From positions 1 to 6,979 of the forward strand of contig CAKPDZ010000061.1 in assembly GCA_934149155.1 (NCBI GenBank): a stretch of 6,979 nt of DNA, written 5' to 3'. Origin of the DNA: an uncultured Clostridia bacterium (GTDB taxonomy: Bacteria > Bacillota > Clostridia > TANB77 > CAG-508). Positions 1 to 6,018 of this stretch are shown in pieces. The translations under genes and the position numbers were made by a program. The notes under the pieces are model-generated. The model ran no database searches. It worked only from the letters and a program-made list of their open reading frames with translations, and was not told where the DNA came from. Position 1 is the stretch's first letter. Each line of letters begins with the position of its first letter.

Positions 1-42
1 TTCTGGTGCTATGAAAGGTTTTTTCTTACTTGATCTTGACAT
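1..42 (-). CDS. rpsS: Ribosomal protein S19 (uS19), N-terminal fragment
   Basis: Only the first 14 codons are in the window; the gene runs off the left edge. The translated start MSRSSKKKPFIAPE matches the basic N-terminus usual for small-subunit protein S19, which sits in the 30S head. A strong AGGAGG ribosome binding site (51-56 on the plus strand as cctcct) lies 8 bases before the ATG. The gene follows rplB with only 17 bases between stop and start. That is the expected order in the S10 operon (rplB then rpsS), which supports the call despite the short fragment. The start is well fixed by the ribosome binding site. Nothing can be said about the rest of the gene. Confidence 0.93.
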   Translation of the reverse strand, partial: MSRSSKKKPFIAPE

Positions 43-59
43 ATGATTTTCCTCCTATT

Positions 60-887
60 CTACTTTCTTCTCTTTACGATAAATTTATTTGTTTTCTTTT
101 TAGAATCTCTTGTCTTGTATCCTAATGCTGGTTTACCCCAAGGTGTCATTGGTCCTGAATGTCCAACTGGAGCTTTACCTTCACCACCACCATGAGGGTG
201 ATCTACTGGGTTCATTACAGATCCTCTAACAGTTGGTCTTACACCTAAGTGTCTTGTTTTACCAGCTTTACCTAATTTAACGTTTTCATGATCTGCATTT
301 CCTACAACTCCGATTGTTGCTCTACATTTAGCTAATATTAATCTCATTTCTCCAGAAGGTAATCTTACATGAGCATATTTTCCTTCTTTAGCCATTAATT
401 GTGCGCTTTGTCCAGCAACTCTTACTAATTTTGCACCTTGACCTGGGTTTAATTCGATGTTGTGAATTAATGTACCAACTGGGATGTTTGCGATTGGTAA
501 GCAGTTTCCTGCTTTGATATCAACGTTTTCTCCAGATACTACTTTATCTCCATCTGTTAATCCTTGTGGTGCTATGATGTAACTTAATGTTCCATCTTCA
601 TATTTTACTAATGCTATGTTAGCACTTCTGTTTGGATCATATTCGATTCCAACAACTGTTGCTTCCATATTATCTTTTAATCTCTTAAAATCTATTTTTC
701 TATATTTTTGTCTGTTTCCTCCACCTTGATGTCTAACTGTTATTCTACCATATGAGTTTCTTCCTGCATTTTTCTTTTTCTTTTCTAATAAAGATTTCTC
801 AGGAGTAGACTTTGTTACTTCTGAATAATCAGAAACAGTCATATTTCTTCTTGATGGTGTATATGCTTTGAAATGTTTCATTCCCAT
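60..887 (-). CDS. rplB: Ribosomal protein L2 (uL2)
   Basis: Large-subunit protein L2, 275 residues, the normal length for bacteria. It binds 23S rRNA near the peptidyl transferase centre and is needed for subunit joining. The N-terminus (MGMKHFKAYTPSRRNMT) is the family start. The RNA-binding core with GRITVRHQGGG lies near residues 46-58, and the C-terminal signature HPHGGGEG lies at about 230-237, including the conserved histidines near the peptidyl transferase centre. The tail is very basic (ends VKRRK). The first ATG is preferred over the second (codon 3) because an AGGAG site lies about 9 bases before it. Between rplW and this gene are 59 bases with a weak 4-bp hairpin (CGAG/CTCG) and no terminator, so it is co-transcribed with the genes before it. 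Confidence 0.98.
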   Translation of the reverse strand: MGMKHFKAYTPSRRNMTVSDYSEVTKSTPEKSLLEKKKKNAGRNSYGRITVRHQGGGNRQKYRKIDFKRLKDNMEATVVGIEYDPNRSANIALVKYEDGTLSYIIAPQGLTDGDKVVSGENVDIKAGNCLPIANIPVGTLIHNIELNPGQGAKLVRVAGQSAQLMAKEGKYAHVRLPSGEMRLILAKCRATIGVVGNADHENVKLGKAGKTRHLGVRPTVRGSVMNPVDHPHGGGEGKAPVGHSGPMTPWGKPALGYKTRDSKKKTNKFIVKRRK

Positions 888-946
888 TTTTAATTCTCTC
901 CTTTAATTATTTATTTTCCGAGTTATTTCTCGATATTGTTTAAGCA

Positions 947-1294
947 CTAAGCTCCCATAAATTCATCGATTGAATCTTTGTATTTTTTAGAAACTTTAAC
1001 TGCTTTTCCACCTTTTCCAAGATATGTTTTGTCAGCTGGGTTTATATCTATTGTTACAATAGCTTTTTTCCAATCTGGTGTTTTTCCTTCTACATATCTA
1101 ACTCTTTTTGTTTTTCCTTTAACAATCATTGTATTAACATTTAATACTTTTACTTCAAAAAGTTTTTCTACAGCTCTTGCTATATCAACTTTTGTTGCTT
1201 TTTTGTTAACTTCGAAAGTGTATTTTCCTGCTTGCATTTCATCATTACTTTTTTCAGTTATTACTGGTCTTATTATTACTTCTTCTGGTAACAT
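947..1294 (-). CDS. rplW: Ribosomal protein L23 (uL23)
   Basis: Large-subunit protein L23, which lies at the exit of the nascent peptide tunnel and serves as a docking site for trigger factor and signal recognition particle. The N-terminus (EVIIRPVITEKS) and the central strand VLNVNTMIVKGK with KRVRY are typical. At 115 residues it is about 15-20 longer than the usual bacterial protein. The extra length lies near the C-terminus, around residues 90-108, as a Gly/Lys-rich stretch (TYLGKGGKAVKVSKKYKDS) before the ending IDEFMGA. Its ATG overlaps the rplD stop as TAATG, and an AGGAGGTG site lies inside the end of rplD, so translation of the two genes is probably coupled. Confidence 0.97.
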   Translation of the reverse strand: MLPEEVIIRPVITEKSNDEMQAGKYTFEVNKKATKVDIARAVEKLFEVKVLNVNTMIVKGKTKRVRYVEGKTPDWKKAIVTIDINPADKTYLGKGGKAVKVSKKYKDSIDEFMGA

Positions 1295-1917
1295 TAAGCA
1301 TACACCTCCTCTAATTTTTTAACAGTATCTAGTGGTAAAACTAATTTACTGCAATTTAATAAATCAAATACATTTATCATATTTAATTGAATAGCTTTTA
1401 CACCTTCAATATTTCTACTTGATAAGTAAACATTCTCATTTTTATCTGTTAAGATAATTAGTGTTTTTCCTGTTACTTTTAAATCTGTTAAAGCTTGTGC
1501 CATAACTTTTGTTTTTGGTTCTTTAACTTCTAATTTGTCAACAACTGTTAATTCATTATCTAATACTTTTGCACTTAATAATGATTTGATTGCAAGTTGT
1601 TTTTCTTTTTTATTAACTCTATATTTATATGAACGTGGTTTTGGTCCTAAAGCAATACCACCTTTAATCCATTGTGGAGCACGTATACTACCTTGTCTAG
1701 CTCTACCTGTTCCTTTTTGTCTCCATGGTTTTCTTCCACCACCACGAACTTCTGCTCTTGTTTTTGTACTTTGTGTACCTTGTCTTTGATTAGCTAAGTA
1801 GTTTACTAATACACTGTGAACGATATTTTCATTTGGCTCAATACCAAATACAGCTTCACTTAATTCTACATCACTAACTTTTTTACCTTGCATGTTATAT
1901 ACATCTACTTTTGGCAT
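1294..1917 (-). CDS. rplD: Ribosomal protein L4 (uL4)
   Basis: Large-subunit protein L4, 207 residues, full length. The globular part binds domain I of 23S rRNA and a long loop reaches the peptide tunnel. That loop is plain here: residues about 53-100 carry TRAEVRGGGRKPWRQKGTGR followed by ARQGSIRAPQW and GPKPRSY. The C-terminal part (NVYLSSRNIEGVK, then the NVFDLL segment) is also typical. The ATG has an AGGAGG site at a normal distance, and 26 bases separate it from rplC. In Escherichia coli L4 is the autogenous repressor of the S10 operon, acting on the leader. Whether this L4 does the same on the long leader upstream of rpsJ is an inference only. Confidence 0.98.
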   Translation of the reverse strand: MPKVDVYNMQGKKVSDVELSEAVFGIEPNENIVHSVLVNYLANQRQGTQSTKTRAEVRGGGRKPWRQKGTGRARQGSIRAPQWIKGGIALGPKPRSYKYRVNKKEKQLAIKSLLSAKVLDNELTVVDKLEVKEPKTKVMAQALTDLKVTGKTLIILTDKNENVYLSSRNIEGVKAIQLNMINVFDLLNCSKLVLPLDTVKKLEEVYA

Positions 1918-1943
1918 TTCGTATTTCCTCCTTTTCTATAACC

Positions 1944-2573
1944 TTAAGCTTTTATAGCTGATTTTATTTTTAAGATAGCTCCTTTTGGTCCTGGAACACT
2001 ACCTTTTACTAATATTACATTTTTATCTAAATCTACTCTTACAACATCTAAATTTTGTATTGTAACTGTAACTCTTCCCATATGTCCTGGAAGTTTTTTA
2101 CCTTTAAATACTCTTCCTGGTGTTGATGTTGATCCCATTGAACCTGGTCTTCTGTGATACATTGATCCATGTCCCATTGGTCCTCTGTGTTGACCATGTC
2201 TTTTAATTACACCTTGGAATCCTTTTCCTTTTGATGTTCCTTGTACATCTATTTTATCACCTTCAGCAAATACATCTGCTTTTAATTCGTCTCCAGCTTT
2301 GATTCCTTCTATTGAATCTAATCTGAATTCTCTCAAATGTTTTTTGGCTGTAACATTTGCTTTTGCAAAATGTCCTTTTTCTGGTTTGTTTAATTTGTTT
2401 TCTTTAACTTCTCCAAATCCTAATTGTACTGCTTCATATCCATCATTTTCTAATGTTTTTACTTGAGCAACTACACATGGACCTGCTTCTAATACTGTTA
2501 CTGGAATAACTGTTCCGTTTTCATCAAATATTTGAGTCATTCCTAATTTTTTTCCTATTAATGCTTTTTTCAT
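1944..2573 (-). CDS. rplC: Ribosomal protein L3 (uL3)
   Basis: Large-subunit protein L3, 209 residues from the chosen start, an early assembly protein with an extension reaching the peptidyl transferase centre. The start is set at MKKALIGKKLGMTQIF, the family N-terminus, with an AGGAGG site 10 bases upstream. The frame stays open for a further 24 codons upstream to an ATG at 2645. That stretch contains the ribosome binding site itself and has no site of its own, so it is not coding. Conserved features seen are TSKGKGFQGVIKRH, the GPMGHGSMYHRRPGSMG segment and STPGRVFKGKKLPGHMG. The loop reads STSTPG where E. coli has a glutamine that is methylated by PrmB, so that modification is not expected here. 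Confidence 0.97.
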   Translation of the reverse strand: MKKALIGKKLGMTQIFDENGTVIPVTVLEAGPCVVAQVKTLENDGYEAVQLGFGEVKENKLNKPEKGHFAKANVTAKKHLREFRLDSIEGIKAGDELKADVFAEGDKIDVQGTSKGKGFQGVIKRHGQHRGPMGHGSMYHRRPGSMGSTSTPGRVFKGKKLPGHMGRVTVTIQNLDVVRVDLDKNVILVKGSVPGPKGAILKIKSAIKA

Positions 2574-2583
2574 CTTTCTTTCT

Positions 2584-2589
2584 CCTCCT
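2584..2589 (-). promoter_or_regulatory. Ribosome binding site that fixes the rplC start
   Basis: The minus strand reads AGGAGG 10 bases before the ATG at 2571-2573. It decides between two in-frame starts for rplC: the upstream ATG at 2643-2645 has no purine-rich site, while this one does. The 6-bp stem described for 2594-2643 ends four bases before it, so folding of that element could affect access to the site. Confidence 0.85.
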
Positions 2590-2593
2590 ATTG

Positions 2594-2643
2594 GCTGACC
2601 TGCTAATTCTAAACAGCGTCTCGCGTTGTTAAACTTCGTCAGC
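2594..2643 (-). promoter_or_regulatory. Putative structured RNA element upstream of rplC
   Basis: In the 105 bases between rpsJ and rplC, the minus strand holds a perfect 6-bp inverted repeat GCTGAC / GTCAGC (2638-2643 with 2594-2599). It encloses a second imperfect stem built from TTTAACAACG and CGCTGTTTA around a CGAGA loop. The element is clearly richer in G+C than the flanks, which upstream are almost pure A/T. It ends four bases before the rplC ribosome binding site. The position suggests a protein-binding or processing site controlling rplC and the genes after it. The ligand is unknown and the fold is predicted by eye only. Confidence 0.5.
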
Positions 2644-2678
2644 ATGGTTATCGATTTTTATTTTATTTATATTTGAAA

Positions 2679-3002
2679 CTAGTTTTTGATTTCGATGTCA
2701 ACACCTGCTGGTAGTTCTAGTTTCATTAAACTATCCATTGTTTTTTGTGTTGGGTAAAGAATATCTATAACTCTTTTATGTGTTCTCATTTCGAATTGTT
2801 CTCTTGAATCTTTGTGTTTGTGTGGAGAACGTAAGATTGTTACGATTTCTTTTTGTGTTGGTAATGGAATAGGACCTGATACTTTTGCTCCTGTTTTTTT
2901 AGCAGTATCTACTATTTTCTCAGCAGACTGATCTAAAACTACATGATCATAAGCTTTTAATCTTATTCTAATTTTTTCACTTGATACAACTGAATTTGCC
3001 AT
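2679..3002 (-). CDS. rpsJ: Ribosomal protein S10 (uS10, NusE)
   Basis: Small-subunit protein S10, 107 residues. It acts in the 30S head and, as NusE, in transcription antitermination with NusB. The family pattern is complete: KIRIRLKAYDHVVLDQSAEK near residues 10-29, GPIPLPT near 43-49, SPHKHKDSREQFEMRTHKR near 59-77, and the end LPAGVDIEIKN. The N-terminus is about five residues longer than in E. coli (MANSVVSSEKIRI). The start is supported by an AGGAGGG site 11 bases before the ATG. This is the first ribosomal gene of the operon, and the long leader and consensus promoter lie directly upstream. It is followed by a 105-base space rather than the usual tight junction, explained by the structured element before rplC. 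Confidence 0.98.
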   Translation of the reverse strand: MANSVVSSEKIRIRLKAYDHVVLDQSAEKIVDTAKKTGAKVSGPIPLPTQKEIVTILRSPHKHKDSREQFEMRTHKRVIDILYPTQKTMDSLMKLELPAGVDIEIKN

Positions 3003-3238
3003 TGTAATTTTTCCCTCCTCTTAATATTTTTTATTTAAAATTACGCGTTGGCAAGTTATAACACATCCTGGTGTTTTGTGATAACCCATTATAAAATCCC
3101 AAAAATCGCATGATTATTCTGGGATAAGTGTTCTATTTTATATAAACTTACCGCCTGGTCTAGCCAAGACATACTCCACTGAAGTTCCCTCCACTGTAAT
3201 AGTGTAGCCACATTCAGCTTCAACGCTACAATTCATGC
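3003..3238 (-). promoter_or_regulatory. Long structured leader of the S10 operon
   Basis: The 310 bases between rpsJ and secF contain no recognised gene. They hold the secF terminator, the S10 promoter and this leader of about 235 bases. On the minus strand, in order, it shows the following hairpins. First TGTAGC/GCTACA (3225-3230 with 3203-3208). Then CTTGG/CCAGG around CTAGA (near 3155-3169). Then ATCCCA/TGGGAT (3120-3125 with 3096-3101), with an inner AATC/GATT. Last a two-part stem GTTAT-AACAC / GTGTT-ATAAC (3055-3064 with 3071-3075 and 3081-3085). An 8-base direct repeat CAGTGGAG occurs at 3189-3196 and 3174-3181. The rpsJ ribosome binding site AGGAGGG follows. Autogenous control by a ribosomal protein such as L4 is an inference from other bacteria. 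No known riboswitch consensus was recognised. Confidence 0.6.
3138..3236 (-). CDS. Possible 32-residue leader ORF, near-leaderless
   Basis: A 32-codon open frame in the S10 leader begins MNCSVEAECGYTITVEG and ends ARPGGKFI. I do not recognise it. Its ATG lies 8 bases after the TATAAT box of the S10 promoter, so the mRNA would start within one or two bases of the ATG and carry no ribosome binding site for it. G+C is about 42%, higher than in the flanking genes, with several G/C-ending codons (GTG, GAG, GGC), which fits RNA structure as well as coding. An internal GTG (codon 20, 3177-3179) has a GGAGGG site 7 bases before it and could start a 13-residue version. Coding is unproven: an open frame of this size may arise by chance. 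Confidence 0.3.
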   Translation of the reverse strand: MNCSVEAECGYTITVEGTSVEYVLARPGGKFI

Positions 3239-3244
3239 TTAATT

Positions 3245-3273
3245 ATTATATAATTTTTTTCCTTATATGTCAA
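3245..3273 (-). promoter_or_regulatory. Consensus housekeeping promoter of the S10 operon
   Basis: On the minus strand TTGACA (3268-3273) is followed by exactly 17 bases and TATAAT (3245-3250), a perfect match to the primary sigma factor consensus. Transcription should begin near 3238, about 235 bases before rpsJ. It lies about 20 bases after the terminator of the secF unit, which separates the two transcripts. A perfect promoter fits the high expression expected of ribosomal proteins. Confidence 0.9.
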
Positions 3274-3295
3274 TACTTTTAGCAAATTTTTCCGA

Positions 3296-3330
3296 TTTTA
3301 AAAAATGTAAGCTTATTCGCTTACATTTTT
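3296..3330 (-). terminator. Intrinsic terminator overlapping the secF stop codon
   Basis: A perfect 12-bp inverted repeat, AAAAATGTAAGC / GCTTACATTTTT (3319-3330 with 3301-3312), has a 6-base loop GAATAA and a run of six T on the minus strand. It closes the HD-secD-secF unit. The first arm is the last coding part of secF (codons for K-N-V-S), and the stop codon TAA lies in the loop. T residues are also present on the plus-strand side, but no plus-strand gene ends here. Confidence 0.88.
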
Positions 3331-3969
3331 ATCTTCTAATTTTTCTATTTTATTTATTGTAAATATAACTGAAATTATGTATACAATAGTAAATAATACT
3401 GGTGTAAATCTTCCCATTGGAAATCTTATAATTGCCATTATACTTAATAATACTAATTCAGATATTATTGGTATCATTATTGTTCTTGTTATTGTATTTA
3501 CTATTCCTTTTTTGTAATATCTAATTGTTATATATATTAATACTAATATTGCTGATATAACAAATGGAATTATATATTTTTTATACATATCTTTTATTCT
3601 TGTTTCAGGTACTGTTTTTATAGTTGTATTTTCTGATGTTTGTGAAAATTCATAATTTTCTTTTATTTTACTAATTATTGTATCTTTTTGTTCATCAGAT
3701 ATGTTTTTTGCTCTAATATTTACTAAATCTTGATATATTTCAATAACTTCTATCATATTTTCTTTGCCTAAAACTTCATTTGCAATATCTTTTATTTTAT
3801 CTCTATCAACTTCTTGCTCGACATATATATCAATACTTTGTGTTTGACTATATTTTAATTCTTTATTAAAACCTTTTGTAGCTATTACTATTATTCCAAT
3901 TATAATTATTACTATTGCTATTATTGCAATAATGCAAAGTTTTTTATTTTTGTTTATTAATTGTTTCAT
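3313..3969 (-). CDS. secF: SecF-like membrane protein, short form
   Basis: Likely SecF, partner of SecD in the membrane complex that helps the Sec translocase release exported proteins using the proton motive force. The protein has 218 residues against about 290-320 usual. It shows TM1 (about 11-30), an extracellular domain (about 36-125), then TM2 (131-150), TM3 (160-181) and TM4 (187-205), and stops. TM2 with VISAILVLIYITIRYYKKG fits SecF well. The usual glycine-rich motif of the first domain and the NDTVV-type motif of TM4 are not recognisable, and TM5-TM6 are missing. The start has an AGGAGG site overlapping the secD stop, 10 bases away. The short length seems natural rather than a recent break, because a tidy terminator overlaps the stop codon. 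The family call rests on fold and neighbour more than on motifs. Confidence 0.72.
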   Translation of the reverse strand: MKQLINKNKKLCIIAIIAIVIIIIGIIVIATKGFNKELKYSQTQSIDIYVEQEVDRDKIKDIANEVLGKENMIEVIEIYQDLVNIRAKNISDEQKDTIISKIKENYEFSQTSENTTIKTVPETRIKDMYKKYIIPFVISAILVLIYITIRYYKKGIVNTITRTIMIPIISELVLLSIMAIIRFPMGRFTPVLFTIVYIISVIFTINKIEKLEDKNVSE

Positions 3970-3979
3970 TTACTGCCTC

Positions 3980-5317
3980 CTATTTGCTTTCTTTAAGATT
4001 TAATAATGTTTTTGTTATTGTTACAGTATAGATTGTTGTTAATATCAATCCCCAAAACATTATCATTCCAAAACTACTTAAATTTGTCCAACCTGATAAA
4101 CAGAAAACAATAGTTATTATCATTATTGGTATTAATTTTATAAACATTTTTTGATATGCAGTATATACAGATTGTTTTACATTGTTTCCATTCTTAATCT
4201 CATTTAATATTTTTTGGTTTAAACTCAAATATAGTCCTATTATAATTAGTACTGCTCCAATTCCATCTATTGATATAATTACATTTGTATATCTAATTAG
4301 AAGTGAATATATTGCAAGAAATCCTATAAATGCAATACTTGATAATAATCCATTCATTTTATATTTTAGAGTAATAACAAATAATATTACTAATAGTATT
4401 ACTCCTACTATTAATACAAAGCATAATATTTGATTTGTTGTTATATCTGAATATACATATCTATTATTTTCTACTTCGTATTCTACTGGATATTTTCCAG
4501 AATCAACTAGCATTGCAAGTTCTGCTGCTTTTGATATATTATTATTAACTGATGTTGTATTGGATGTTTCTCCACCTATTTTTATTTTTAGTTTATCTTT
4601 TTCTATTTTTTGAATGTCATATTCTGTTCCAGCTATTTTTAGTACTGTTATTTTTTTAGTTTCTTCTGTTGAATTATCTTCTGTTGATTCGTTCTCATCA
4701 CTTTTTTGACTATCTTCTATTTTATCAATTTCATCAGCTAAAAATTCATAATCTTTTGATAATTCTTCTATTTTAGCTTGTCCTTCTTCTGTAAGTTTTA
4801 CCTCTAAATACACTTGATATTTTCCATCTGTTCCTGTTGTATTATAAGTGTATTGTGCACTTTTTATCATAGAATCATTTATTAATTCTGTTTCTGTGTC
4901 TTTTTCTGTTATTTCTACTGAACTTTCTGCTGTTAAATAATATGCATATAAATCTGTATTATCATTTTCAGGTAATTCAACTATTATTGTTCCATTTTCT
5001 TTATTTAAAGATATTACATAATCTTGTGCTTTTAGATTTTTTAATCTTTTTTCTATTGTATTTTTTACTGTTTCATAATTTTCTTCAGTTAGTATTGATG
5101 CATCTTGGTCTTTTTTTGAGTTTCCATCACTATCTTTTGATGTACTATCTACTACTTTTAGTTCTATTACTCTTCTTGCTCCAATTTCCTTACTTAATTG
5201 ATATTCTTTAACTTTGTTTTCTATTCTATTTTGTGTTTGCATATATATACCTGCAAATGCTATTAATGATATTAAAATTATTGCTAGTATAATTGTTATT
5301 GTTTTTACTTTTTTCAT
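3980..5317 (-). CDS. secD: SecD-like protein translocase subunit, divergent
   Basis: 445 residues with the SecD layout: TM1 (about 7-26), a large outside domain (about 30-295), then five helices (about 297-317, 322-341, 345-366, 391-409, 414-437). The P1 pattern is visible at 79-117 (TVKNTIEKRLKNLKAQDYVI, then GTIIVELPEN). So is the end of the head domain at 263-281 (SKAAELAMLVDSGKYPVEY), which matches the usual LA..L.SGALP segment. The N-terminal LDL.GG motif is degenerate (LSKEIGARR), and the TM4 DANVLI-type motif reads GLYLSLNQKI near 361-370, without the Asp. A Ser/Glu/Asp-rich insert lies at about 196-222. The ribosome binding site is AGGAAGGAAG. SecD would act at the outer face of the membrane to help export. 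The lost motifs make proton-driven activity uncertain. Confidence 0.8.
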   Translation of the reverse strand: MKKVKTITIILAIILISLIAFAGIYMQTQNRIENKVKEYQLSKEIGARRVIELKVVDSTSKDSDGNSKKDQDASILTEENYETVKNTIEKRLKNLKAQDYVISLNKENGTIIVELPENDNTDLYAYYLTAESSVEITEKDTETELINDSMIKSAQYTYNTTGTDGKYQVYLEVKLTEEGQAKIEELSKDYEFLADEIDKIEDSQKSDENESTEDNSTEETKKITVLKIAGTEYDIQKIEKDKLKIKIGGETSNTTSVNNNISKAAELAMLVDSGKYPVEYEVENNRYVYSDITTNQILCFVLIVGVILLVILFVITLKYKMNGLLSSIAFIGFLAIYSLLIRYTNVIISIDGIGAVLIIIGLYLSLNQKILNEIKNGNNVKQSVYTAYQKMFIKLIPIMIITIVFCLSGWTNLSSFGMIMFWGLILTTIYTVTITKTLLNLKESK

Positions 5318-5336
5318 TTTCTACTTCCTTCCTCTT

Positions 5337-5996
5337 TTATAAAAGTTTTGTTCCATTTATTACTAATTCAAACCATATATTTAAGTATTTAGCAGCATAT
5401 TTACTCATCATAGTTCTATCCATAAATATTTGAAAATAGTCTAAAACTGGACATATTTGTGTATCTATTGTTAAATTTAATATTACTTTTCTTTCTTTTT
5501 CTTCTATATCTATTTCTGCATCTGTTACTGCATAGTTTACTCTATCATGTATATCAAATGTTGACATATTAGTTTTTATTACTCTATCTCTATGCACATC
5601 AGATTTATCTGCTAATATTAATGCTGCAGATATGTCACTTACTGCTGTACCTGTTTTTTCATCATGATTTCCTATTGCCATTACAATTTCAGTTCTATCT
5701 TCTGCTGGCATTCCCATTTCTTTTAAAATGTTATATGCTAATATAGCACCACTGTGTGCATGATCTACCCTGTTGACACAATTTCCTATATCATGCAAAT
5801 ATCCAGCTATTTTGCCTAATTCTACTGTTTTTTCATCAAATCCTAATTTTGTTAATATCTCTCCTGTTCTTTTTGATACTATACCTATATGTCTATTTGA
5901 ATGCTCTGTATATCCTAATGCTTTTAATTGTTTTTGCGAAGCATTTACAAATGCTTGAACTTCTTCATTTTCCATAACATCTTCTAATGTAATCAT
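5337..5996 (-). CDS. HD-domain metal-dependent phosphohydrolase
   Basis: 219 residues, cytoplasmic. The HD superfamily pattern is complete: H36 (SNRHIGIV), H68-D69 (AGYLHDIGN), H79/H81 (DHAHSG), H111 (GNHDE) and D130 (LADKSD). These can bind one or two metal ions for hydrolysis of a phosphate ester. The C-terminal part, with a beta-rich segment (KVILNLTIDTQICPV, about 170-184), YFQIFMDRTM and the end FELVINGTKLL, recalls a conserved clostridial HD family without a defined substrate. An AAGGAGG site lies 5 bases before the ATG. A promoter candidate is directly upstream, and secD starts 19 bases after the stop, so it heads a HD-secD-secF unit. The substrate cannot be told; nucleotide second messengers are one option known for HD proteins in general. 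Confidence 0.88.
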   Translation of the reverse strand: MITLEDVMENEEVQAFVNASQKQLKALGYTEHSNRHIGIVSKRTGEILTKLGFDEKTVELGKIAGYLHDIGNCVNRVDHAHSGAILAYNILKEMGMPAEDRTEIVMAIGNHDEKTGTAVSDISAALILADKSDVHRDRVIKTNMSTFDIHDRVNYAVTDAEIDIEEKERKVILNLTIDTQICPVLDYFQIFMDRTMMSKYAAKYLNIWFELVINGTKLL

Positions 5997-6018
5997 TTTT
6001 GCCTCCTTGCCTTTATAG

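Noticed and set aside
888..946. Small hairpin CGAG/CTCG in the rplW-rplB gap as a terminator or leader
   Set aside because: Only four base pairs with no T-run; too weak to support a call.
978..1322. Plus-strand open frame of 114 codons opposite rplW
   Set aside because: It is the antisense shadow of rplW and the end of rplD, with no ribosome binding site; rplW is unmistakable.
2574..2645. 24-codon upstream extension of rplC starting at an ATG at 2645
   Set aside because: No ribosome binding site before it, the stretch contains the true AGGAGG site and a hairpin, and L3 proteins begin at MKKALIGKKLG.
3003..3238. T-box or other known riboswitch in the S10 leader
   Set aside because: No T-box GGGTGG..ACCGCG core or other consensus I know could be found, and the downstream gene is a ribosomal protein.
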